37,509 nucleotides of DNA from an uncultured Mucilaginibacter sp. GTDB taxonomy: Bacteria; Bacteroidota; Bacteroidia; Sphingobacteriales; Sphingobacteriaceae. The notes beneath the pieces are model-generated. The model did not search any database, was not told the origin of the DNA, and saw nothing but the letters and a program-made list of their open reading frames with translations. The stretch covers positions 1 through 37,509 of the forward strand of contig NZ_CAITNG010000027.1 in the NCBI RefSeq assembly GCF_903893715.1. Reading direction: 5' to 3'. A program made the translations under genes and the position numbers. Shown here one piece after another: positions 26,761 to 34,418 of this stretch (its first letter is position 1; the number at the start of each line of letters is the position of its first letter).

Positions 26761-28497
26761 TTACACCCCCAAATCTTTCATGATTGCGTCTATTTTGGCA
26801 TCCAGTTGTTTGTCGGTAGCGTGGTAGGCTTCTTTACTGGCTAAGGTTGTCTTTACGCTGCAGTAAAACTTGATCTTTGGCTCGGTGCCGGATGGGCGTG
26901 CCGAAATAATGCTGCCATCGGCAAGGATAAACTGCAACACGTCTGACTTCGGCAAATCGATAGCTTTAATGGTATTGGTGGCCAGGTCGGTCTCTTTGCT
27001 AAACTCGTAATCCTTCAGTGCCGTAACTTTGATGCCATCCAACGTAACAGGCGGGTTCTCGCGGTATTTTGCCATCATGGCCTTGATATCGGCGGCACCA
27101 CTCTGGCCTTTTTTGGTTACCGATACCAGCTTTTCTTTGTAAAAGCCATATTGAAGGTAAGTATCTATCAATGCCTGGAACAGGCTGGTACCTTTGTCCT
27201 TGTAAAAGGCGGTCATCTCGGCGATGAAAGCGCCCGATACAATAGCATCCTTATCGCGCACCAGTTCCCCTATCAGGTAGCCGTAGCTTTCCTCGCCGCC
27301 GCCTATGAACGTGGCTTTGCCCTGTAGTTGGGTAATCAGCTCGCCGATGTATTTGAAGCCGGTGAGGGTATTGTAGCAGGTAACGTTTTTAGCTTTGGCA
27401 ATCTCGTCGATGAGGTTACTGGTAACAATGGTTTTTACGATGTATTGATGACCATCAAGTTTGCCGCGCTCCTGCCATGCGGTGAGCAGGTAGTTGATGA
27501 GCAGGCTGCCGGTTTGGTTACCGTTGAGCAGGATAAACTCGCCCTCGTTATTTTTTACAGCTATACCCACGCGGTCGGCATCAGGGTCGGTGGCCAATAC
27601 CAGGTCGGCATCCACTTCTTTGGCTTTTTTGAGGGCCAGCGTCAGGGCTTCTTTTTCTTCGGGATTTGGATAAACTACCGTCGGGAAATTACCATCAGGT
27701 GTGGCCTGTTCTTCTACGATAATCACGTTTTCAAAACCAAACTGCTGCAAGGCTTTTGGCATCAGCGTGATACCGGTACCGTGTATGGGCGAGTAAACGA
27801 TCTTCAGATCTTTTTGCCGCTTGATGGCATCGGGCGATACGGATAAGGCGGTTATCGCGTCCAAGTAAAGCTTATCTATCTCCTCGCCTATCAATTCGAT
27901 ATTGGCATCCACGCGGTCGAATTTTACTTCGTCGATGCTGCTGATCTTGGCCACCTCGTCCATCAACGCCTTATCTTCTGGCGAAACGAACTGGCCGCCA
28001 TCGGCACCGTAGGCTTTGTAACCGTTGTATTCTTTGGGGTTGTGCGAAGCGGTAAGCATCACCCCGCTTTTGCAACCCAAATGGCGTACCGCGAAGGAGA
28101 GTTCGGGCGTGGGACGCAATGCTTTGAAAAAATAAACGTGGATGCCATTTGCTGAAAAAACTTCAGCAGTAATATTGGCAAACACGTCCGAATTATTGCG
28201 GCTATCGTGAGCGATGGCCACTTTTATCTTTTCGCCGGGATAGCTTTTTTTGAGATGGTTGGCCAGGCCCTGCGTTGCCGAGCCGATGGTGTATTTGTTG
28301 ATGCGGTTGGAGCCGGGGCCCATGGTGCCGCGCAGGCCGCCGGTACCAAACTCCAGGTCGCGGTAAAACGAGTCGGACAGTTCGGTGTAGGCTTTGTCAT
28401 CAAGCATTTTTTGTATCTGTTGCTTTACTTCGGCATCGTAGTTGCCGTTAAGCCATGTATTTACTTTCCGGAGAACAGAAGGGTCTAATTCCTGCAT
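26761..28497 (-). CDS. Phospho-sugar mutase (phosphoglucomutase/phosphomannomutase family)
   Basis: 578 residues, the length of the long bacterial PgcA-type enzymes. It interconverts hexose 1- and 6-phosphates through a phosphoserine. Visible motifs: the active-site serine S151 in TASHNPKEYNG, metal loop DPDADRVG, sugar loop GGEESYGY, and phosphate loop RPSGTEPKIKFY. There is no signal peptide, so it is cytoplasmic. It is the last gene of a same-strand run with the oxidoreductase (129-bp gap) and ends at a strong terminator. Glucose versus mannose specificity cannot be read from sequence alone; glucose 1-phosphate/6-phosphate is the common activity at this size. Confidence 0.95.
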   Translation of the reverse strand: MQELDPSVLRKVNTWLNGNYDAEVKQQIQKMLDDKAYTELSDSFYRDLEFGTGGLRGTMGPGSNRINKYTIGSATQGLANHLKKSYPGEKIKVAIAHDSRNNSDVFANITAEVFSANGIHVYFFKALRPTPELSFAVRHLGCKSGVMLTASHNPKEYNGYKAYGADGGQFVSPEDKALMDEVAKISSIDEVKFDRVDANIELIGEEIDKLYLDAITALSVSPDAIKRQKDLKIVYSPIHGTGITLMPKALQQFGFENVIIVEEQATPDGNFPTVVYPNPEEKEALTLALKKAKEVDADLVLATDPDADRVGIAVKNNEGEFILLNGNQTGSLLINYLLTAWQERGKLDGHQYIVKTIVTSNLIDEIAKAKNVTCYNTLTGFKYIGELITQLQGKATFIGGGEESYGYLIGELVRDKDAIVSGAFIAEMTAFYKDKGTSLFQALIDTYLQYGFYKEKLVSVTKKGQSGAADIKAMMAKYRENPPVTLDGIKVTALKDYEFSKETDLATNTIKAIDLPKSDVLQFILADGSIISARPSGTEPKIKFYCSVKTTLASKEAYHATDKQLDAKIDAIMKDLGV

Positions 28498-28626
28498 GGT
28501 GGTATGGTTATTTGGTTAGTTGTATGTGTTATATTGATAACAAATATGGCAATAAAAAGGAATTGGGTGGTAAATGAAAGAAAATATTTGATGCATGAGA
28601 ATCAAGAAACGAAGTGGCAGATATCT

Positions 28627-29661
28627 TTATTTGATTCCCAGCTCCTTTCTCACCACAGGCGCTACTTTGGTACCGTAAAGCTCGATAGATTTGAGTACCT
28701 GGCTGTGCGGGATGAAACCTGTTACCAATTGGGCCACGAAGCGGGTATTGTTGAAGAGGCGGTGCTGTTCCATGATCTTGTCGATAGCCTGTTGCGGGCT
28801 GCCAACTACCAGCGGGCCGTTGCTGCGCAGGTATTCGAACTGGGGCCTGTTCATCGGCGACCAGCCACGTTCCTTGCCTACACGGGTCATCAGGGTTTCG
28901 TAGGATGGGTAGAACTCGTCGGCGGCTTGTTTGCTGTCTTCGGCTACATAGAATTGTGAACTGATGGCCAATTGCAACTTACCCACATCGTGCCCGGCCT
29001 TTTGCGCCGACTCGCGGTATAGCTCCACAAATGGCACGAACTGACGGGGCGGACTGCCCAGTATCGCGATGATCATGGGCAAATTGAGCGTACCTGCACG
29101 GACTGCCGAGGCGGGTGTTCCGCCAACACCCAGCCATACCGGTATTTGTTGTTGGATCGGCCTGGGATATATGCCCTGACCTTTAACGGGCGCTCGGAAT
29201 TTACCTTGCCAGTTCAGTTTTTCCTGCTTGTTGATCTGCAGGAACATATCCAGCTTTTCGGCGAACAGTTCGTCGTAATCGTTCAGATTATAACCAAATA
29301 AAGGGAATGACTCGATAAAAGAACCCCGACCGGCTATCATTTCGGCACGGCCGTTGGAGATAAGGTCGACCGTGGCGAAGTTTTGGAAGGTACGTACCGG
29401 GTCGGCTGAGCTGAGTACGGTTACCGAACTGGATAGTTTGATATTTTTGGTGATGGCAGCCGCGGCAGCCATGAATATTTCGGGGGCCGAGATGACAAAA
29501 TCAGGGCGGTGGTGTTCGCCAAACGCGAATACATCCAGACCCACTTCATCGGCAAGTTTTACCTCTTCCAATAATTGCTGTACACGGTCGCGGGCGTTAA
29601 CCGCGTTGCCCGAAGTTCCGTCAGGCGATACCTCGCCAAAAGTACTGATACCTAATTCCAT
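28627..29661 (-). CDS. LLM-class flavin-dependent oxidoreductase
   Basis: I start at the ATG at 29661 (344 residues, MELGISTFGEVSPDG). An upstream in-frame ATG would add 31 basic residues foreign to the family and overlap the 3' end of the FGE-like gene. This is a bacterial-luciferase-like TIM barrel: FGEHHRPDF, LSSSVTVLSSADPVR, GRAEMIAGRGSFIESFPLFG and VWLGVGGTPAS are family hallmarks. Such proteins use reduced FMN or F420 for monooxygenation; their physiological substrates are mostly unknown, and this cofactor cannot be assigned. It lies 74 bp downstream of the FGE-like gene on the same strand. No link with its neighbours is evident. Confidence 0.93.
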   Translation of the reverse strand: MELGISTFGEVSPDGTSGNAVNARDRVQQLLEEVKLADEVGLDVFAFGEHHRPDFVISAPEIFMAAAAAITKNIKLSSSVTVLSSADPVRTFQNFATVDLISNGRAEMIAGRGSFIESFPLFGYNLNDYDELFAEKLDMFLQINKQEKLNWQGKFRAPVKGQGIYPRPIQQQIPVWLGVGGTPASAVRAGTLNLPMIIAILGSPPRQFVPFVELYRESAQKAGHDVGKLQLAISSQFYVAEDSKQAADEFYPSYETLMTRVGKERGWSPMNRPQFEYLRSNGPLVVGSPQQAIDKIMEQHRLFNNTRFVAQLVTGFIPHSQVLKSIELYGTKVAPVVRKELGIK

Positions 29662-29735
29662 GGGGCAAAAATAGGGATTTGGGCGGGCTGTTGTTCTTGT
29701 TGTTTTAAATTTACGGTAACATGATGTTGCTGAAA

Positions 29736-30908
29736 CTACCTGCTTTGCACGCACCGGAAACCGAGGTGTTCCATACCGCTGTCTTCGCTGGTTTTCATGC
29801 GACGAGCCACGCGGTAACCGGAGCAGTAGCTGTCGTTACATAAAAAAGAACCGCCGCGCACTACCCGTTTTATGGCTAAAGGCTCGTCGGGATCATAAGA
29901 TTTCGCGGGGCCTTGGGGATTGGTAACACCATTGGGGTTTAGGGTACCATAGTATTTGTTGTTGTAATAATCGGCACACCATTCCCAAACGTTGCCGGCC
30001 ATATCGTACAGATGATAGCCGTTTGCCGGGAAAGATGCTACAGGTGCCAGGTAATAATAACCATCTTTCACCGTGTTTTTGTACGGGAACACGCCTTCCC
30101 AGGTATTGGCTTTGGGTTTACCTGCATTTACCGGTTCGTTGCCCCAAGGGTAAATATTATTGGTCAATCCGCCGCGCGCGGCCCACTCCCACTCGGCTTC
30201 GGTGGGTAAACGTTTGCCTGCCCATTTGCAGTAGGCCTGTACATCGTAAAATGATACCTGCACTACCGGATAGTTATCTTTTCCCTTAATGTTACTGCCC
30301 GGACCGTGCGGGTGTTTCCAGTCGGCACCTTTTTTCCAGGTCCACCATTGGGTATAATCGTTTAGCGATACTGGGCCTTTCGTCGGCACAAACACCAACG
30401 AGGCGGGAACCAGCAAGCTATCGGGCGGTTTGGGCGTACCGAGCGGGAGCTGCTTTTTCAGGACATTCCAGTCGGGTTTTTGTTCGGCGGTAGTGATATA
30501 GCCCGTCGCTTTTACAAAGCGGGCGAATTGGGCGTTGGTTACCTCGGCGGCATCCATCCAAAAGCCGGTTACGGTAACTTTATGTTTGGGATATTCGTCG
30601 GGTTGGGCCTGGTTGCTATCGCCCCCCATTTGGAAAGTGCCCGAGGGTACCCACACCATACCAGCGTGACTATTTTGGGCTGATGCTGTGATGGGTTGTG
30701 ATACAACGACCGCATTGAAGCGCGAAGGCAGGTTCGATTCGCAGCAGATGGGCTTTTTTAGCGCCGGATTGATACTGACAGCCTGTTTAACCGGGACTGT
30801 TATTTGGTTGTTAATGTCCTTGTGCTTGCAGCCTAAGCCCATCAATGCAAAAACCCATAACATCGCTATAAGCATTGGGGAAAAGGTATTGGTTGGAGGT
30901 CTGTTCAT
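29736..30908 (-). CDS. Formylglycine-generating-enzyme-like lipoprotein (SUMF1/FGE family)
   Basis: 390 residues from the ATG at 30908, which lies 20 bp after the upstream gene's stop; a longer start would overlap that gene. A lipobox-like LIAMLWVFALMGLGC puts the mature protein on a membrane. The FGE-sulfatase domain spans about 85-388: GTFQMGG, EVTNAQFARFV, LPTEAEWEWAARGG, YPWGNE, DMAGNVWEWC, RVVRGGSF and HLGFRC. Two cysteines, C357 and C362 in FLCNDSYCSGYR, match the catalytic pair of true formylglycine-generating enzymes, which convert a sulfatase cysteine to formylglycine. Many Bacteroidota relatives lack them. No sulfatase is present in the window, so its target is unknown. Gliding-motility GldJ/GldK lipoproteins are a related alternative. 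Confidence 0.85.
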   Translation of the reverse strand: MNRPPTNTFSPMLIAMLWVFALMGLGCKHKDINNQITVPVKQAVSINPALKKPICCESNLPSRFNAVVVSQPITASAQNSHAGMVWVPSGTFQMGGDSNQAQPDEYPKHKVTVTGFWMDAAEVTNAQFARFVKATGYITTAEQKPDWNVLKKQLPLGTPKPPDSLLVPASLVFVPTKGPVSLNDYTQWWTWKKGADWKHPHGPGSNIKGKDNYPVVQVSFYDVQAYCKWAGKRLPTEAEWEWAARGGLTNNIYPWGNEPVNAGKPKANTWEGVFPYKNTVKDGYYYLAPVASFPANGYHLYDMAGNVWEWCADYYNNKYYGTLNPNGVTNPQGPAKSYDPDEPLAIKRVVRGGSFLCNDSYCSGYRVARRMKTSEDSGMEHLGFRCVQSR

Positions 30909-30928
30909 TGCTTGCGACAAAACCCCGC

Positions 30929-32848
30929 TTAGTAATGGTACCGTACAAAAGCCTCCATGGCCTCGTATTCGGCCAGGCCAAGCTCGTCGTATTTTTGTGC
31001 GGTTTCGCGGTTGCGATCTTCGGCGCGCTGCCAAAACTCGCGGGCATCATCACCGGGGAAAACCGGTCTGTCTTTTTGCGACTGATGCTTAAAAATAGCA
31101 TTGCGCTTGCGTATCACCTCCTGTGGTGATAGCGGCACAGCCATTTCAATCTCGTGCGTATCAAACTCCAACCATGCACCGCGGTACATCCACAGCCAGC
31201 AATCTTTTACCCAGGGCTCGGTGGCTTTGAGCCGGTTTAACGCAGCCAGGATGATGTTGAAGCAAACGATGTGCGTGCCATGCGGGTCGGCAAAATCGCC
31301 GGCGGCAAATATCTGGTGGGGCATAACTTTTTGCAGCAGTTCAACGGTTAGCTGTACGTCTATCTCGCTTACCGGGTCTTTTTGGGTTTTACCGGTCTCG
31401 TAAAAAGGCAAGGCCATAAAATGGATATGGCTATCTGGCAAACCGGCATACCTTGCGCCTGCTATGGCCTCGCTTTTGCGGATAAAGCCTTTAACGTCGC
31501 GGATGGCATCAGTATCCACCTGATTGGGCTGCTTTTTTGCCATAAATTTGCGCATATCAGCATATATCTTTTTAAACTCTTCCGTATCGCGGCCGGTGCT
31601 ATGGTTAAAATCGATGGCAAACTCTACGTATCGCAGCACGTCGTCATCCCATACAGCGGTATTGCCCGATGTCTGATAAGCCACATGCACGTGATGCCCC
31701 TGATCCACCAGGCGTATGAAGGTGCCTCCCATAGAAATCACATCATCATCAGGGTGTGGCGAGAAAATGATAGCGCGTTTTTTGGCGGGCAAAGCGCGCT
31801 CGGGTCGGTCGGTATCATCGGCATCCGGCTTTCCTCCCGGCCAACCGGTAATGGTATGTTGCAGCTTGCCAAAAATATCGATATTGATATTGTAAACCGG
31901 GCCTTGCTCAACAGCTAATTGTGCCATGCCATGGTTATTATAGTCTTCCTCGGTCAATTTAAGAATAGGTTTTTTCAGCGTTGATGCCAGCCAGATAACG
32001 GCTTTCTTTTTAAGTTGAGCTGTCCAAACACAATCTTTTACGAGCCATGGGGTGTCAAAACGGGTGAGTTCCGATGCGGCATCTTCATCCAATACAAACT
32101 CTACATTGTCTGAAAGCTGCAGGTAAGTGGCCGGTACATCGCCCGACATTTCGCCTTCTACCGCTTTTTTGATGATGGGCGCTTTCTTTTTGTTCCAGGC
32201 CATCAGGATAATTTCTCGCGCAAGGAATATAGTGCCGATACCCATCGTAATGGCTTTAGTGGGCACGTTTGCCTTACCGCCAAAATCGCGGGCGGCATCG
32301 AGGCGGGTCAGATCGTCGAGCGTAACAATGCGGGTACCTGAGTTTGGCGCCGAACCCGGCTCGTTAAAGCCGATGTGGCCTGTGCGGCCGATACCCAGTA
32401 CCTGCAAGTCGAGGCCACCGAGGGATTCTATTTGCTTTTCGTAGTCCAAACAAAAAGCAGCGACGTCTTCCTTGTCTAAGGTACCATCGGGTATATGAAC
32501 ATTGTGTTTGTCGATGTCGATATGGTCGAACAGGTTGATGTTCATGAAAGTAACATAGCTCTGCGCCGCTGTTGCTTCCATGGGGTAATATTCGTCGAGG
32601 TTAAATGTGATAACGTTTTTAAAGCTCAAGCCTTCTTCTTTATGCATGCGCACCAACTCTTTGTAAACGCCTACCGGCGTAACGCCAGTAGCCAAACCAA
32701 GAATGGCGTTTTCGCTATTAGCAGCTTTGGTTTTGATGAGTTGGGCTATACGCTGCGCAACGGCTATGGAAGCTTTTTTTTGATCGGGATAAACGGTAAC
32801 CGGCAGCTTCTCGTACCGGGTTTCTTCTAACAGGTTTAAGCGTGGCAT
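30929..32848 (-). CDS. nagB: Glucosamine-6-phosphate deaminase fused to PIG-L/LmbE deacetylase domain
   Basis: 639 residues. The N-terminal about 270 are a NagB-type deaminase (GLATGVTPVGVYKELV, FNLDEYYPM, GIGRTGHIGFNEPGS), which turns glucosamine 6-phosphate into fructose 6-phosphate and ammonia. The C-terminal part from about 360 is a PIG-L/LmbE metal-dependent deacetylase with RAIIFSPHPDDDVISMGG and a later GDFADPHGTH metal site. The fusion suggests N-acetyl removal and deamination in one chain, though the deacetylase substrate is not proven. This long form is a known Bacteroidota arrangement. A TAACTTTG box lies only 5 bp before the ATG (32853-32860, minus strand), so any promoter there would give an almost leaderless mRNA. 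Confidence 0.94.
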   Translation of the reverse strand: MPRLNLLEETRYEKLPVTVYPDQKKASIAVAQRIAQLIKTKAANSENAILGLATGVTPVGVYKELVRMHKEEGLSFKNVITFNLDEYYPMEATAAQSYVTFMNINLFDHIDIDKHNVHIPDGTLDKEDVAAFCLDYEKQIESLGGLDLQVLGIGRTGHIGFNEPGSAPNSGTRIVTLDDLTRLDAARDFGGKANVPTKAITMGIGTIFLAREIILMAWNKKKAPIIKKAVEGEMSGDVPATYLQLSDNVEFVLDEDAASELTRFDTPWLVKDCVWTAQLKKKAVIWLASTLKKPILKLTEEDYNNHGMAQLAVEQGPVYNINIDIFGKLQHTITGWPGGKPDADDTDRPERALPAKKRAIIFSPHPDDDVISMGGTFIRLVDQGHHVHVAYQTSGNTAVWDDDVLRYVEFAIDFNHSTGRDTEEFKKIYADMRKFMAKKQPNQVDTDAIRDVKGFIRKSEAIAGARYAGLPDSHIHFMALPFYETGKTQKDPVSEIDVQLTVELLQKVMPHQIFAAGDFADPHGTHIVCFNIILAALNRLKATEPWVKDCWLWMYRGAWLEFDTHEIEMAVPLSPQEVIRKRNAIFKHQSQKDRPVFPGDDAREFWQRAEDRNRETAQKYDELGLAEYEAMEAFVRYHY

Positions 32849-32898
32849 AGTTCAAAGTTAGGTCTTATTTAATTAATTTTTAGTTTTTAGCTTATTGA

Positions 32899-32906
32899 TA
32901 AATTTG
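32899..32906 (+). promoter_or_regulatory. Possible Bacteroidota -7 box (TAAATTTG) for the SDR gene
   Basis: TAAATTTG fits the TAnnTTTG consensus of Bacteroidota primary-sigma promoters and lies 48 bp before the SDR start codon. No TTTG -33 element is seen at the expected spacing, so this is weak. Confidence 0.3.
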
Positions 32907-32954
32907 CATCTTTACGTTTCAAAAAAAGAAAGCAACAAAAACTCTATCTATACT

Positions 32955-33764
32955 ATGGCAAAGGTAATTTTGGTAACAGGCGCATCATCGGGCATTGGTT
33001 TGGCGTGTGCTACGGCGCTACAGGCACAAGGTCATACGGTTTATGGTTCGGCACGTGATGTGAAACGTTTAAAGGATGTCCCGTTTAAACCCATTGAACT
33101 GGATGTTACCAGCGACGCGTCGGTAAATGCGGCCATTGCTACCATTACCAAAGCCGAAGGCAAAATAGACGTGCTGGTAAACAATGCCGGTAACGGTGTA
33201 ACCGGGCCTGCCTATGCTATGCCTGTAGAAAGTGCTAAACAACAATTTGAGGTGAACTTTTTTGGCGTGGTACGTATGTGCAGCGCGGTGTTGCCTGGCA
33301 TGATTGAAAAAAAACAAGGTCTCATCGTCAATATCAGTTCCTTGGCCGGATTATTTGGTTTGCCGTACCAAAGCATGTATGCCGCTTCGAAATTTGCTAT
33401 TGAAGGGTACTCTGAAAGTTTGCGCATGGAGCTGTTGAATACCGGCGTAAAGGTAACGCTCATTAATCCCGGCGATTTTAAATCGGACTTTACACAAAAC
33501 CGCAGCAAAGTAGCTTTCCCACTTAAAAACGAGGCTTTGGAAAAAGAATACACCTCGGCCGTAGCAGCGATGGAAAAGGATGAAAGTGTTGGCTCGGACC
33601 CTGCTTTGATAGGCAAAACCTTATGCAAAATTGTGGATTCGGCCAAACCCAAACAACGTTACCTGGTTGGCAAATTCGACCAAACTATTGTACCGGTACT
33701 GAAAAGTATATTACCGGGCGGCTTGTTCAACAAACTGATGAACGACCATTACGGGATAAAGTAG
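32955..33764 (+). CDS. SDR-family NAD(P)-dependent oxidoreductase
   Basis: 269 residues from the ATG at 32955; the longer frame adds 20 non-conserved residues. Classical short-chain dehydrogenase: the dinucleotide-binding TGASSGIG near residue 10, NNAGNG, NISSLAG with the catalytic serine, and Y142-x3-K146 in YAASK. It reduces or oxidises an alcohol or ketone in the cytoplasm; the substrate is unknown. The N-terminal VYGSARDVKRL lies where cofactor choice is set, and its Arg suggests NADPH. It is divergent from nagB and convergent with the PNPOx-like gene, with a strong terminator right after its stop. No operon partner is seen. Confidence 0.93.
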   Translation: MAKVILVTGASSGIGLACATALQAQGHTVYGSARDVKRLKDVPFKPIELDVTSDASVNAAIATITKAEGKIDVLVNNAGNGVTGPAYAMPVESAKQQFEVNFFGVVRMCSAVLPGMIEKKQGLIVNISSLAGLFGLPYQSMYAASKFAIEGYSESLRMELLNTGVKVTLINPGDFKSDFTQNRSKVAFPLKNEALEKEYTSAVAAMEKDESVGSDPALIGKTLCKIVDSAKPKQRYLVGKFDQTIVPVLKSILPGGLFNKLMNDHYGIK

Positions 33765-33768
33765 TCTC

Positions 33769-33804
33769 AAAAAAGTTTCTCAATTTAAATTGAGAAACTT
33801 TTTT
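33769..33804. terminator. Bidirectional terminator between convergent genes
   Basis: A perfect 36-bp palindrome with arms AAAAAAGTTTCTCAATTT and its complement, carrying T-tracts on both strands. It lies 4 bp after the SDR stop and 9 bp from the stop of the convergent PNPOx-like gene. Confidence 0.93.
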
Positions 33805-33813
33805 GTTTTCATC

Positions 33814-34257
33814 CTATACCAACTCTTCCCTTTGCCAGGCTAACTTTTTGCCAAATACATTTGTATTATCGGTCATTTTGATAGCGTCGATGCCGATGCA
33901 CCATACCTTGCCGGGTTTGGCCAGCGCGAAGGGGAATTTTTTATGGTAAAAACTTTCGGGGTTGATATGGTCGGGTATATCGGTATATAAAACAGTGCCG
34001 GTGAGTTGTATGCCTTTGAGCGCTATAAGGTTGATGTTTTCGGGGAGTATACTGCCCGCTACTGATGGGTTTTGCGCCAATATGCCGGCATGAAAAGTAT
34101 CGGTGGACGATTTAAAGAAGAGCAGGTGGTTAGCCTCGTCGAAAGCATAAAAGCAGTGAAAGCAATAGGGTTTGCTATCGGTATCCACACAGCAAAGGCT
34201 GAGTATCCTGTTTTGTTTGATGAAATCGGTAATGTGTTTGGTTTGTGTGGATGCCAT
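33814..34257 (-). CDS. PNPOx-like flavin-fold protein (UPF0306/YhbP type)
   Basis: 147 residues from the ATG at 34257 (MASTQTKHITDFI). The upstream in-frame extension of 37 residues is not family-like. The split-barrel fold of pyridoxamine-phosphate-oxidase relatives is suggested by ILSLCCVDTDSKPYCFHCFY, HLLFFKSSTDTFHAG and GIQLTGTV. The second half (FYHKKFPFALAKPGKVWCIG) matches the UPF0306/YhbP group. Such proteins bind FMN or haem-like ligands, but their reaction is undefined. Single gene, cytoplasmic, ending at the shared palindromic terminator. Confidence 0.82.
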   Translation of the reverse strand: MASTQTKHITDFIKQNRILSLCCVDTDSKPYCFHCFYAFDEANHLLFFKSSTDTFHAGILAQNPSVAGSILPENINLIALKGIQLTGTVLYTDIPDHINPESFYHKKFPFALAKPGKVWCIGIDAIKMTDNTNVFGKKLAWQREELV

Positions 34258-34418
34258 TGGTGCTGTTTTGGGCAAAACAAAGCATTTAAGGCGGGGTATG
34301 AAATGACAATGGTCATGTTTGGGATGGAAAATTGGTTTTCCTTCCCTCTCAAAATTATTACAAAACAAATCCGGGCAAATCTGTAGTTTAGTACTTTAAC
34401 TGTCTTATTACAAATATC

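Noticed and set aside
28504..28959. 151-codon plus-strand frame
   Set aside because: It is mostly antisense to the 3' end of the flavin-dependent oxidoreductase and has no family signature.
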